DNA of 64,000 nucleotides, taken from positions 62,001-126,000 of the forward strand of contig CAWIYI010000024.1 of the NCBI GenBank assembly GCA_963840245.1, written 5' to 3'. Made by a program: the position numbers and the translations under genes. The notes beneath the pieces are model-generated. The model saw only the letters and a list, made by a program, of their open reading frames with translations. It was not told where the DNA came from and did no database searches. Shown here one piece after another: positions 1 through 8,304 of the stretch; positions within the stretch are counted from its first letter, which is position 1; each line of letters opens with the position of its first letter. Origin of the DNA: Bog-473 sp963840245. GTDB lineage: Bacteria; Actinomycetota; Acidimicrobiia; Acidimicrobiales; RAAP-2.

Positions 1-601
1 GAAGTCCTCGTCGACCGACCCGAAGTGCAGGGAGTCCTTCAGCCCGCGTCCGGCCCCTGAGACGCCCGACGCCGCGTCCACGACGATGCCGGTGGGCTCC
101 ACCAGGCCGTGGCGGACCAGCGGGGCCAACGCCAATCCGGCCGCGGTCGGGTAGCAACCGGCCGCCGCCACCAACGTCGCCCCGGCCAGGCCCTCCCGGA
201 ACAGCTCGGGCAACCCGTAGACGGACTCGGCCAGCAGCCCGGGGGCGCGGTGCTCCTCGCCGTACCAGCGCGGGTAGAGGGCGGGGTCCCCGAGGCGGAA
301 GTCGGCGGCCAGGTCCACCACCAGGCCCACCCGCGTCCGCAGCTCGGGGACGATCAGCTGGGATTCGCCGTGGGGCAGGCCGCAGAACACCAGGTCGAGC
401 CCGTCGAGACGGGCCGGATCATTCTCCTCGTAGACCAGACCCGGGATAGGCCGCAGCCAGTGACGGCGAGTGTCGGCCGACCGCCTCGCCGGCATGGGAG
501 TGCGCCGTGGCCACCGCCACCTCGAACTCGGGGTGCCCCGCCAAGAGGCGCAGCAGCTCCGCCCCGGTATAGCCCGACGCCCCGATGATCCCAGCCTTCA
601 T
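1..601 (-). CDS. argC: N-acetyl-gamma-glutamyl-phosphate reductase ArgC (3' end outside window, one frame break)
   Basis: Third step of arginine synthesis: NADPH-dependent reduction of N-acetylglutamyl phosphate in the cytoplasm. The N-terminus MKAGIIGASGYTGAELLRLL is the ArgC nucleotide-binding start, and later parts read VFCGLPHGES and AAGCYPTAA; the latter holds the catalytic Cys. The start at 601 is chosen because it gives the family N-terminus directly; the longer in-frame start at 616 adds five unmatched residues. The frame changes at the CCCGGG at 440-445: one base too many turns YPGLVYEEN into a short dead end. This is probably a sequence error. An AT-rich block upstream may be an ArgR site. 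In actinobacteria argC commonly follows pheT; here the GNAT pair and the island lie between them. The C-terminus is outside the window. Confidence 0.9.
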
Positions 602-610
602 CGCATGAGT

Positions 611-637
611 ATACATATATCTGCATATTCATGCGTC
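611..637 (-). promoter_or_regulatory. AT-rich putative ARG box / promoter of argC
   Basis: A markedly AT-rich stretch in GC-rich DNA just upstream of argC, containing TGCATATTCATGCG (622-635), an imperfect inverted repeat with the TGCAT / ATTCA flavour of ArgR operators. Site type is inferred from position and base composition only. Confidence 0.4.
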
Positions 638-702
638 ACGGCGCCAGGCAAAGCCCTTGGCCCGCCCCGCCCACCGACGCGGTCGCTCGAAGTCGCCCGG
701 GT

Positions 703-1731
703 TCAGCCGGCGATGTCCCGCAACCAGTAGGCGGAGTGCGCCTCCACCGCAAAGCCCATCTCCTCGTTGACGGCGATCATCGGTGCGTTCTCGTCGGCGT
801 TCCAGGTGCTGATGGTGCGCACGCCGGGGTGCCGCTCCATCACCGCCCACAGGTTGGCCACCTTCATCGCGAGCCCCAACCCGTGCCCCCGGTGCTCGCG
901 CATGACGAGGGTGTCGTGCTGCCACGACGATTCGGGCGCGCCAAGAGGGACGACGACCTCGGTGAACCCGACGAGGTGGCCCGACGCGTCATGGCGCGCC
1001 GCGGTCGTCACCTTCGCCCGGTCTTGTGCCGCCATCGCCGCCTCGATCGCCCGCACCCGAGCCTCGTCCCACACCTCCTCGTCGAGCTCCTGCTCCCCGA
1101 CCGGGACGTCGGTCGACATGCGGCGCCCGAGCTCGCACCGATCGGCCAGGAACGCGTCGGGCCACCGGTCGGCGAACGTCAGCAGCGAGTAGCCGGCGGG
1201 CGAGGCCTTGGGGTGATGACGAAGGGCGTCGGCGTGCGCCGGATCGAGCGGCAGGCTCAGCCCCCGCCTGACCATGCGCAACGCGACGGTGAACCCCAGG
1301 GCACGAGCGAACGGACCGGCCGAATCCACGTAGTCGGGCCGGGTCGGGGTCTCGTCCATGCCACCGAGCTCGAGGCGTCCCGCCGCTCGGGCCATCTGCT
1401 CCGCCCCCTCGACCAGGGCCCGGCCCACGCCTCTCCGGCGGTGCTCCGGCAGGACACGCACGTCGGCGCGGGCGACGTGCGTGTTCTCCCGGCGGAACAT
1501 CTCGAGGTCGGCGATGCCGACGACGTGGCCGGCCTGCCGCGCGACGAGACAGCGGTGCTCCTCCGGCCCGTCGTGGTCGAGTGCCAGGCCCAGGCGCTCG
1601 GCCCGGAGCCATCCCGGACCCTGGGGTCGGCGCTCCAGGTCCGTGACGTGCAGCACGGCGAACCACTCGTCGAACGAGCGGCCGTCGGAGGGGTCGATCG
1701 CGCTGACGTCGATCGCGGCGGCGTCGGTCAC
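703..1731 (-). CDS. Tandem double-domain GNAT acetyltransferase (GNAT1)
   Basis: 342 aa with two GNAT folds in tandem. The N-terminal half shows an acetyl-CoA loop around RRRGVGRA, the C-terminal half around HRGHGLGLA. Substrate unknown. The start is GTG at 1731, and this GTG overlaps a TGA at 1728-1730 as GTGA. That TGA is the original stop of the neighbouring paralogue (13735-14778) before the island separated the two, so they were once a translationally coupled pair. The C-terminus reads AYWLRDIAG. The two proteins share length, domain order and motifs such as CELNRRMSTD / CELGRRMSTD. The gene is complete, but it has lost its upstream partner and its current promoter is unclear; the island end now precedes it. 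Confidence 0.88.
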   Translation of the reverse strand: MTDAAAIDVSAIDPSDGRSFDEWFAVLHVTDLERRPQGPGWLRAERLGLALDHDGPEEHRCLVARQAGHVVGIADLEMFRRENTHVARADVRVLPEHRRRGVGRALVEGAEQMARAAGRLELGGMDETPTRPDYVDSAGPFARALGFTVALRMVRRGLSLPLDPAHADALRHHPKASPAGYSLLTFADRWPDAFLADRCELGRRMSTDVPVGEQELDEEVWDEARVRAIEAAMAAQDRAKVTTAARHDASGHLVGFTEVVVPLGAPESSWQHDTLVMREHRGHGLGLAMKVANLWAVMERHPGVRTISTWNADENAPMIAVNEEMGFAVEAHSAYWLRDIAG

Positions 1732-2433
1732 GTCGCGCGCAGGCTCTTCTGCCAGAACATGCCCCTACAACCTATCCACCAGGGCGAACGGTCCCAGAGG
1801 GACCATTCCGTGCCACTTCCATGCCACGACGCCCCTCCGAGGTGGCTTTCGTTCGCTGCGTGATCGGGTGATGACAACAGGCCGTCGAGGACGCCCCGGA
1901 CGACGTCGCCATCGTCCGCCACGTAGTGGGCGTCATAGCGGAGTGTCGTCGATGGTGAGTTCCCGAGCACCTTTGCCACGGCGGCCACCGACAGCCCCTG
2001 ATGCAGCAGGCTGGTCGCACAGAAGTGGCGCCGCGAGTGGTAACCGGCGTCGGCCGACGACGGTGGCCGCTGGACGCCAGGTGAAGCCGTTCCACCTGTC
2101 GGCCCGGAGCCGCAGCCCGGTGGCTGACGTGAAGAGCAGCCCGTCAGGGCTGCCCATGTCGTGGTGGGCCATGTGCGCCGCCAGCTCGTCGGCGACGACC
2201 TCGGACAGGGGCACCGCGTGGGCGAGGCTGGTCTTCACCGTGTCTTCAAGGACCACAGCACCTCGGCCGGTCTTCCGTAGCTGGGCCCGCACGAAGACCT
2301 TCCTCACCAGAAAGTCGACAGCACCTTGCGTCAAGGCGAACGCTTCTACCTGACGGAGTCCGATCCCGGCGCCGACAGCGATCAGCGCCCTCGACCTCGG
2401 ATCGATGACGTCGAGCAATTGGCGTTCGAGCAA
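1728..2433 (-). pseudogene. Tyrosine recombinase (integrase), catalytic domain only, with frame break
   Basis: Residues recognisable as the catalytic domain of actinobacterial phage-type integrases: ALIAVGAGIGLRQVEAFALT (first catalytic Arg), then LTE-like beta strands ending WRPAATVVG; after a frame change near 2050-2053, YHSRRHFCATSLLHQG (HxxR) and TTLRYDAHYV (putative Tyr nucleophile). The N-terminal SAM-like core-binding domain is missing: the reading frame begins a few bases after the arsN stop. The second frame does not stop before the left repeat but runs through it and uses the old GNAT2 tail as its own C-terminus. It is the likely former integrase of the island; whether it is active is doubtful. 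Confidence 0.8.
1741..1764. repeat. Left attachment site (attL), 24-bp direct repeat
   Basis: Begins AGGCTCTTCTGCC and is identical over 24 bp to 13769-13792. The bases just outside the match differ (C at 1740 against T at 13768). Read on the minus strand it encodes GMFWQKSL, the C-terminal motif of the GNAT2 protein. Confidence 0.85.
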
Positions 2434-2445
2434 GTCCCTTCGTAG

Positions 2446-2928
2446 CTAGTTGCTCCGGCGCTCCAGCAATATGACGTCCCGCCATCGACATCGAGTTGAC
2501 CTAGTCGTTCTCTACGCCCGACGACCCGGAAGCCACAGGCTCCGTGGAGCGCAAGGCTCGCCGCATTCTCCGGGACGATGCCTGTCTGGATGGTCCAGTT
2601 CCCGCTGCCTCTGACGCCGCAATCAATGCGCTGAGAAGGAGTCGTCCCACACCACGGCCCTGGTGGTCGGGATCAACGTAAATGCTGTTCTCCACCACTC
2701 CCGAGTAAGCGCAACGGTCCGAGACGGGACTCGCCGCAGCCCAGCCGATGACCTCGTCGTCATCTACTGCGACGAGGCGAAGGTCTACAACATGCCCATC
2801 GTCGAAGACGTCCACTCGGGAGCGTCGGTCCCGAGGGTGGCGTTTCCGCTCGCTATCCCAGCGGCGTAGATGGCCCGTACCGTCGGCCAGTCCGACGCAC
2901 GCATCGCCCTGATCTCGGTGCCCGACAT
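2446..2928 (-). CDS. arsN: ArsN-type GNAT N-acetyltransferase (three frame breaks)
   Basis: Resembles phosphinothricin/arsinothricin N-acetyltransferases, which acetylate the amino group of toxic amino-acid analogues. Read across frames it starts MSGTEIRAMRASDWPTVRAI (from 2928), continues VDLRLVAVDDDEVIGWAAAS and VYVDPDHQGRGVGRLLLSAL (acetyl-CoA loop QGRGVG), then IQTGIVPENAASLALHGACG, and ends RWRDVILLERRSN with TAG at 2446-2448. Each change needs one missing base, near 2815, 2607 and 2475. The continuous family pattern on both sides suggests sequence error rather than decay. It begins about ten bases after arsC, as the last gene of the ars operon. Substrate assignment rests on family and context. 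Confidence 0.75.
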
Positions 2929-2937
2929 GGCCGACCA

Positions 2938-3585
2938 TCATGATCGAGGCGTCGGAAGGATCTCAGTGAGGAGCGACTCGACACGGTTCCTGACCGCTTC
3001 TCGAATAGGCCTGATCTCCTCGAGTGCCTTGTCGGTCGGATCTTCGAGGTCCCAGTCTTCGTAGCGCTTGCCAGGGACCAGCGGGCAGGAGTCGCCACAT
3101 CCCATGGTCACCACGACGTCGGCCGCCCCCAAGAACTCGTCGGTCCAGGGCTTGGGGAACTCTTGGGAGATGTCGATCCCAACCTCGGTCATGGCCTTGA
3201 CCACGTCGGGGTTGAGCTCAGATCCGGGCTCCGAACCACCGGACCAGGCGATGGCACGGCCGGCGGCGAGGTGGTTGAACCAGCCGAGCGCCATCTGGGA
3301 GCGCCCGGCGTTGTGCACGCAGAGGAAGAGCACAGCCGGCACGCTCTTGGCAGAGTGGTCGCGGGAGTGGGCCAGGGCCTCGAGCCGTTGGAGGGCGTAT
3401 TTCTCTGCGGTGACCACCAGCCACCTCGTGACCGTGGCCCTCTTGGCGATGTCGTCGTAGCTCTCGAACACGAAGGCCTCGACGGACTCGAAGTTGAAGA
3501 TGCCGTGGAACTTGGTGTGGAGCTGCTTGACCACGTGATTCAGCTGCACCCTCTGCTCGGGTGTCATGAGCTCGTTGTCAGGCAT
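2938..3585 (-). CDS. arsC: Arsenate reductase ArsC with N-terminal helical extension
   Basis: 215 aa. Residues about 83-215 form a low-molecular-weight phosphatase-type arsenate reductase: P-loop CVHNAGRS with the nucleophile at about Cys89, further Cys in MGCGDSCP, and the DP motif in WDLEDPTDK. Residues 1-75 form a helical extension like that of actinobacterial ArsC fusions. It reduces arsenate to arsenite in the cytoplasm, probably with thioredoxin or mycothiol/mycoredoxin as electron donor (not shown by the sequence). The start at 3585 has AAAGG/GAGG upstream. It lies in an operon with the FAD reductase upstream and arsN downstream. Confidence 0.92.
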   Translation of the reverse strand: MPDNELMTPEQRVQLNHVVKQLHTKFHGIFNFESVEAFVFESYDDIAKRATVTRWLVVTAEKYALQRLEALAHSRDHSAKSVPAVLFLCVHNAGRSQMALGWFNHLAAGRAIAWSGGSEPGSELNPDVVKAMTEVGIDISQEFPKPWTDEFLGAADVVVTMGCGDSCPLVPGKRYEDWDLEDPTDKALEEIRPIREAVRNRVESLLTEILPTPRS

Positions 3586-3652
3586 GTTCCTCGCCTTTCG
3601 TTACTGCGTTCTCCCCATTAGGGCTGCAGATCGGTCAGCGGTGACGGCGTTC

Positions 3653-5055
3653 TCAATCATCGCTCGATGCGTGCTCTCGTACCCAGGCCTGGGCCCCCAT
3701 CTGCACGGCGTCCCATGGACTGCCGAGGGGCGGGGTGTAGGAGAGGTCGAGCTGGCTCATGGCATCGACGGTCATCTCGTTGAAGATGGCAGCGGCCGCG
3801 ATGTCGATCCGCTTGGCCACTTCCGCGCTCCTGTGCCCGAAGAGTTGGAGGCCGAGGAGTCGGCCGGTCCGGCGGTCGCCGGTGTAGCGCATGCGAATAC
3901 GGTGGCTGCCCGGGTAGTACGCCTTGTGGTCGTCCGCCTCGAACTCGACTGTCAGGGGATCGAAGCCGGCGGCAGTCGCTTCGTGATCACGCAGCCCGGT
4001 GCGTGACGCCACCATGTCGAAGACCTTGACGACCTGGGTCCCGAGGCTGCCGGCGAACTCGGCGAGGGCACCGACAGCGTTGGCGCCGGCAACGCGGCCC
4101 TGTTTGTGGGCGGTGGTTCCGAGCGGGAGGTAGGTGAGGCCCATCAAGCGGTGATGGGTGACGACGCAGTCACCGGCGGCGAAGACGCGCTCGAGGTTGG
4201 TGCGCATGCCCCGGTCAACGCTGATGGCCCCGCCGATGCCGAGGGTGGCCCCGGCTTCTGCGGCCAAAGCGGTGTCGGGGCGCACGCCGACGACGACGAG
4301 CACCAGGTCGGCAAAGGCGGTCAACTCGCCACCGGACGACTCGACGGCGTCAATCTGGAAACGGCCAGATGATCCCTTCGGGGACCGAGCGATGCGCTTG
4401 ACCGTCGTGTTCGTCCTGACGTCGACGCCGTGAGTTCTCAGCTCTGCATTGACCAGGGCTCCAAGGCTGGGATCTACAGTTGGGAGGACCTCGGGGAGCT
4501 GCTCGAACTGGGTGACGGACAGCCCTCGGGCCGTCAGACCCTCCGCCATTTCGAGCCCGATGTAGCCCGCACCCACGATCACCGCACTGGTCGGCCGGTC
4601 CTCGTCGAGCGTGCGCAACAGATCAAAGGTGTCGCCCATCGAGTGGAGCAGGTGCACGCCGTCGGCTGGGCCAAGGGCGCCAGAACCGACGAGGCCGTCA
4701 ATGGGCGGCCGGGCCGAGATGGCGCCTGTCCCGACCACGAGCCGGTCATAGGCGATCTGGTCCTCGACGCCCGTCTCGTCGACCACGTGCAGGCGGCGGC
4801 CTGCGGAGTCGATCTTGGTGGCAGTGGTGTTGAGACGGACCTGCATCCCGGTCGCCTTGAGGTCGTCGAGCGTGCGATGCGCCAGGTTGCGCCAGTGGGT
4901 GACCTCACCAGACACGTAGTAAGGAATCCGCAGATGGAGAAGTTCGGGTAGGCGTCGGCCACGACCACGGTGACCTCGGTGGTCGGATCGAGCTCGCGTG
5001 CTCTGAGCGCGGCGCTGATGCCGGCGTCACTGCCTCCGATCGCTACAAGGTGCAT
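3653..5055 (-). CDS. FAD-dependent pyridine nucleotide-disulfide oxidoreductase, CoA-disulfide-reductase type (one frame break)
   Basis: About 467 aa. The N-terminus MHLVAIGGSDAGISAALRA is the FAD-binding Rossmann start; FSICG carries a single redox Cys (about Cys42) as in CoA-disulfide reductase/NADH oxidase proteins. AVIVGAGYIGLEMAEGL is the NAD(P)H-binding motif and VFAAGDC the second FAD motif; the C-terminus is a dimerisation domain. The frame changes near 4927-4930 (between ICG and IPYYVSGEV). The start at 5055 has AAAGGACC in front. Lying between the aquaporin and arsC, it probably supplies reducing power or keeps a low-molecular-weight thiol reduced for arsenate reduction; that role is inferred from context. 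Confidence 0.85.
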
Positions 5056-5079
5056 TGTGGTCCTTTCGATGCGTCGAGA

Positions 5080-5814
5080 TCAGCGGATCTCGAGGTCGTC
5101 CTCACCGCGCAGGTGGGGCTCGATGACATCGGCCGCCTCGCCTTTGGTGATGCCCGGGTACAAGCCCTTGATCAAGCCGAAGGCCAGGACGCCGCCGACG
5201 ATCTGGGCGGAGATGAAGCTCGGGGCCGATGAAGGAGCGATGCCAGCAAAGGTGTTCGAGAACATGCGCCCCACGGTGATCGCAGGGTTGGCGAAGCTGG
5301 TCGAGCTGGTGAAGAAGTAGGCCGCGCCGATGTAGGCGCCGACGGCGGCCGGGGCGAGGTGGGATCGTCCGGAGCGCGCCAAGGCGAAAATCACAAGCAT
5401 CAAACCGACCGTAGCGACGACCTCTGAAAGCCAATGTGGGCCGGACGCCCGGTGCTTGGTGGAGATGGAGATCGCGGCCTCGGAGAACATCGCATTGGCG
5501 AGGATCGCTCCGCAGATGCACCCGAGGGTCTGGAACGGGAGGTAGGCGGCAGCGTCCTTCCACTTGAGACCCCCGAAGCCTGCGTCGACGAAAGAGACGA
5601 TCGGGTTGAAGTGACCGCCCGAGATCGGCCCGAACATCAAGATGATGGCGAAGAGGCCCGCCGCCGTCGCTGCTGCGTTCTCGAAGAGCTGGAGGCCGAC
5701 GTCGCCCGGGGAGAGGTTTTGCGCAGCGATGCCCGAACCGATGACGATGGCCGCCAGGAAGGCGCTCCCCAAGAACTCTGCGAGCAGGCGCCGCCACAAG
5801 ACGGTGTCCCTCAC
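5080..5814 (-). CDS. MIP-family channel (aquaglyceroporin), likely arsenite exit channel
   Basis: 244 aa, six hydrophobic segments. The two half-helix motifs are NPI at about 70-72 (GGHFNPIVSF) and NPA at about 176-178 (FANPAITVGR), followed by the expected Arg. Start is GTG at 5814, 28 bases after the cadI/arsI stop. The island has no ArsB or Acr3 gene. Gene clusters with arsR, an aquaporin and arsC are known (AqpS of Sinorhizobium meliloti), where arsenite made by ArsC leaves passively through the channel. The same role here is inferred. Confidence 0.9.
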   Translation of the reverse strand: MRDTVLWRRLLAEFLGSAFLAAIVIGSGIAAQNLSPGDVGLQLFENAAATAAGLFAIILMFGPISGGHFNPIVSFVDAGFGGLKWKDAAAYLPFQTLGCICGAILANAMFSEAAISISTKHRASGPHWLSEVVATVGLMLVIFALARSGRSHLAPAAVGAYIGAAYFFTSSTSFANPAITVGRMFSNTFAGIAPSSAPSFISAQIVGGVLAFGLIKGLYPGITKGEAADVIEPHLRGEDDLEIR

Positions 5815-5842
5815 GGCTCGTTCCCCCGTCGACCCGCCTCGC

Positions 5843-6328
5843 TCAGCAGCAAGATGAGCTGGTCTGCGTGGCCCCCACGCTCACCGGCTCAGCGCCAACT
5901 CCCTCGGGAACGCAGCACGTTCCGTCTCCCGCGATGCCGGTCTCGGCTGGGGCATCGGCAAGGACTGCATAGACCTCCCACGGAGCGCCGTCGGGGTCGT
6001 TCACCCAGACCTTGTCCTGGACGGCGTAGCAGCAGGTCGTCTGCTCTTGGACCTCGGTCTCGATCCCGGTGTTGCTCAGGCGGCCCGTTGCTGCTGTCAC
6101 CTCGTCAGGCGTCTCCACTTCGACGCCGAGATGGCTGAGAGCGCCGATCGTCCCATGTCCCCGAGCAGTTGGATCCTCCATCAGCACCAACTTCAGCGGT
6201 GGGTCTGCGATGGCGAAGTTGGCGTAGCCCGGCTGGCGCTTGGCCGGCTCGGACCCGAAAAGCTTGGAGTAGAACTCGACGGCTTCGTCGATGTCGCTGA
6301 CGTTGAGTGCGAGCTGAACCCTCGACAT
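5843..6328 (-). CDS. arsI: CadI/ArsI-family VOC metalloenzyme
   Basis: 161 aa glyoxalase/VOC fold. The N-terminus MSRVQLALNVSDIDEAVEFY and AKRQPGYANFAIADPPLKLV strongly recall CadI of Mycobacterium tuberculosis. It has the vicinal Cys pair of C-As lyases (TTCCYAVQDKVWV), His in SHLGVEV, Glu in WEVYAV, and Gln at position 5 where some ArsI enzymes have His; as I recall, the actinobacterial ArsI of Thermomonospora uses Gln, His and Glu. The C-terminus is Cys-rich (SSSCC). The start at 6328 is preceded by AGGAGG; the in-frame ATG at 6382 would lie inside the operator region. First gene of the ars operon, divergent from arsR. Cadmium-induced protein and organoarsenical lyase are both possible. 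Confidence 0.88.
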   Translation of the reverse strand: MSRVQLALNVSDIDEAVEFYSKLFGSEPAKRQPGYANFAIADPPLKLVLMEDPTARGHGTIGALSHLGVEVETPDEVTAATGRLSNTGIETEVQEQTTCCYAVQDKVWVNDPDGAPWEVYAVLADAPAETGIAGDGTCCVPEGVGAEPVSVGATQTSSSCC

Positions 6329-6355
6329 GGTGACCTCCTGTAGTATCGAAGTTGG

Positions 6356-6390
6356 TCGATGCATCGAGTATGGACGATACATTGATGTAT
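6356..6390. promoter_or_regulatory. Divergent arsR / arsI control region with two palindromes
   Basis: The 81 bases between the arsI and arsR starts carry a perfect 12-bp palindrome TCGATGCATCGA (6356-6367) and ATACAT-TG-ATGTAT (6377-6390). Both are typical in size and AT content for ArsR/SmtB operators. The second ends just before the arsR ribosome-binding site AGGAGG (6397-6402). Confidence 0.65.
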
Positions 6391-6409
6391 GTCAATAGGA
6401 GGCAGACCA

Positions 6410-6757
6410 GTGGGTAAGCAGGCTGGAGCGACGAAGGTACGTCAGGGCGAGTGCTGCGCATCGGTGCTCAACGCGCCGCTTGAAGCCAATGACGCCTTTG
6501 AGTTGGCGAGCGGGTTCAGCGCGCTGGCAGACCCGGTCCGGCTGCGGGTGCTCAGCATTTTGGCCGCCTCGTCCGAGGGAGAAGTCTGTGTTTGCGACTT
6601 CGTCGAACCTCTGGGCAAAAGCCAACCCACGGTGTCACACCATCTAAGAGTCTTGAGCGAAGCGGGTCTTGTCCAGGGTGAGCGTCGGGGCAAATGGGTC
6701 TGGTACTCGATCAACCGTGAGCGCCTGGCCCAGCTCCGCTCGGCAATCGACCGCTAA
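6410..6757 (+). CDS. arsR: ArsR-family As(III)-responsive repressor
   Basis: 115 aa from GTG at 6410, chosen because AGGAGG lies seven bases upstream; the ATG at 6389 would overlap the operator palindrome. Winged helix: KSQPTVSHHLRVLSEAGLVQ is the recognition helix region and GERRGKWVWYSI the wing. Possible As(III) ligands are Cys15-Cys16 near the N-terminus (GECCAS) and Cys60/Cys62 in EVCVCDF at the start of the DNA-binding helix. An N-terminal Cys pair plus a third Cys recalls the Corynebacterium glutamicum type of ArsR sensor. It would repress itself and the divergent arsI operon until As(III) binds. Confidence 0.92.
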   Translation: MGKQAGATKVRQGECCASVLNAPLEANDAFELASGFSALADPVRLRVLSILAASSEGEVCVCDFVEPLGKSQPTVSHHLRVLSEAGLVQGERRGKWVWYSINRERLAQLRSAIDR

Positions 6758-6944
6758 ACCCGAGGATGCTCCCGTACGCGCGGCTGGCAGGAGACTTCGG
6801 CACGAGTGAGGCAAGCGTTGGGTTGACGTTACGCAGATTCCGGGACACATTGGGCTGAGCGGACGAGAACGATTATTTGCAGCGAGGCTTCGGCTGCTGT
6901 CCCGTTGCTCGTACGGTTCGATTCCGACTATACGAACGGCGACC

Positions 6945-8108
6945 ATGACCGAGTCCGTTGAACAGAGTGTCCCGCTCTCCACCATCGTGCGCGAGTGGGG
7001 TCGCATTGGGTTCATCGGCTTCGGAGGCCCACCCGCTCACATCGCGTTGTTGCGCAGAATCTGTGTCGATGAACGTCGATGGTTGACCGCACACGAGTTC
7101 GAGGACGGCATTTCGGCGACCAACTTGCTGCCTGGTCCTGCCTCAACACAGCTCGCCATCTTCTGTGCCTGGCGGCTCCGCGGAGGCTTGGGCGCACTCA
7201 TTGGTGGCATCTGTTTCATCGTCCCGGGGCTGGTGATCATCTTGGCCCTCTCGGCACTTTTCTTGGCCGCTCATCCTCCACTGTGGGTTCTTGGAGCTGC
7301 GGCTGGAGCGGGCGCTGCCGTCCCTGCGGTGGCCCTGAACGCAGCCCTCGGTCTCATACCCTCCAGTTGGCGAAGGACAGGAAGTGCGCGTGCGCTGAAG
7401 GTCCGCTGGCTCTGCTACTTCCTGGCTGGAGGGGCCTCGGCGGCCACGATTGGTCCATACCTGGTCCTGGTCCTGCTCGGCTGTGGCCTCATCGAGATCG
7501 CCGCCCAGGGCGGATTCACGCACAAGTCGGGGACGGCTGGTCTCTTCTTGTTGCCAACGGCGACTATGCCGGTTGTCGGCGGATTGGCGGCGCTTTGCTG
7601 GGTGGCATTCAAGGTCGGAGCGCTGTCCTATGGCGGGGGTTTCGTGATCATCCCCCTGATGCAGCACGATGCTGTGATCACGTACCACTGGATGACCGGC
7701 ACTCAGTTCCTGAACGCCGTGGCGCTCGGCCAGGTAACGCCGGGTCCCGTCGTCCAAACGGTGGCGGTCGTGGGTTACGCCGCCGATGGGGTCGGCGGTG
7801 GTCTGCTAGCCGCCTTCATCGCCTTCACCCCGTCTTTCTGCTTTATCATCGCCGGTGCCTCCCACTTCGACCGCTTACGAGCCGACACACGTATCCAGGC
7901 CTTCCTCTCAGGAGCAGGTGCAGCGGTGATCGGCGCCATCGCAGGATCCGCCATACCACTTGGTCGCGAGCTCGCCCACCTGTGGCAGCTTGGCATTCTG
8001 GGGCTCGCGGCGGTCTGGCTTCTCGGGTTTCGGCGAGCAGTCGTTCCAGCACTGCTTGCCGCAGCGCTTCTGGGCGTCGTCGCCGTAATGACCGGCGCGC
8101 TTGTTTGA
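6945..8108 (+). CDS. chrA: Chromate transporter ChrA
   Basis: 387 aa membrane protein of the CHR family with the usual internal duplication. The first half has GFIGFGGPPAHIALLR and NLLPGPASTQLAI; the second half has GALSYGGGFVIIPLMQ and GQVTPGPVVQT. About ten hydrophobic segments. It would export chromate across the cytoplasmic membrane using the proton motive force. It stands alone between arsR (187 bases upstream) and the beta-helix gene. The start at 6945 is the first Met before the conserved first helix; no strong ribosome-binding site is visible. Confidence 0.9.
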   Translation: MTESVEQSVPLSTIVREWGRIGFIGFGGPPAHIALLRRICVDERRWLTAHEFEDGISATNLLPGPASTQLAIFCAWRLRGGLGALIGGICFIVPGLVIILALSALFLAAHPPLWVLGAAAGAGAAVPAVALNAALGLIPSSWRRTGSARALKVRWLCYFLAGGASAATIGPYLVLVLLGCGLIEIAAQGGFTHKSGTAGLFLLPTATMPVVGGLAALCWVAFKVGALSYGGGFVIIPLMQHDAVITYHWMTGTQFLNAVALGQVTPGPVVQTVAVVGYAADGVGGGLLAAFIAFTPSFCFIIAGASHFDRLRADTRIQAFLSGAGAAVIGAIAGSAIPLGRELAHLWQLGILGLAAVWLLGFRRAVVPALLAAALLGVVAVMTGALV

Positions 8109-8185
8109 TACGTAGCCAATGTTTGTTCGGGTCCTAGTGTGCATCCACTGCAGCCGCGTTTGACCTGTTCAGTCGTCTACTGCAA

Positions 8186-8203
8186 TCGCCCATGCATGGG
8201 CGA
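8186..8203. promoter_or_regulatory. Perfect 18-bp palindrome between chrA and the beta-helix gene
   Basis: TCGCCCATGCATGGGCGA, self-complementary over 18 bp, 77 bases after the chrA stop and about 100 before the next start. It could be a regulator-binding site or an RNA hairpin ending chrA; there is no T-run after it. Confidence 0.4.
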
Positions 8204-8304
8204 ACAGTGTCTGCAAGCATGGGAGCGGAGCAACCAAGGCGGTCTCCACCCCGGGCGTAACGGCGGAGGGGGTACACCCAGGGATAACCACAAGGGGGTA
8301 ACCC

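Noticed and set aside
2501..2941. Intact 146-aa GNAT as read in one frame
   Set aside because: Both its first and last parts are out of family frame; the ArsN reading across three frames (2446-2928) explains the sequence better.
6906..6935. GGTTCGATTCC resembling a tRNA T-loop
   Set aside because: Flanking bases do not form a T-stem or acceptor stem, and no D or anticodon arm is found upstream.
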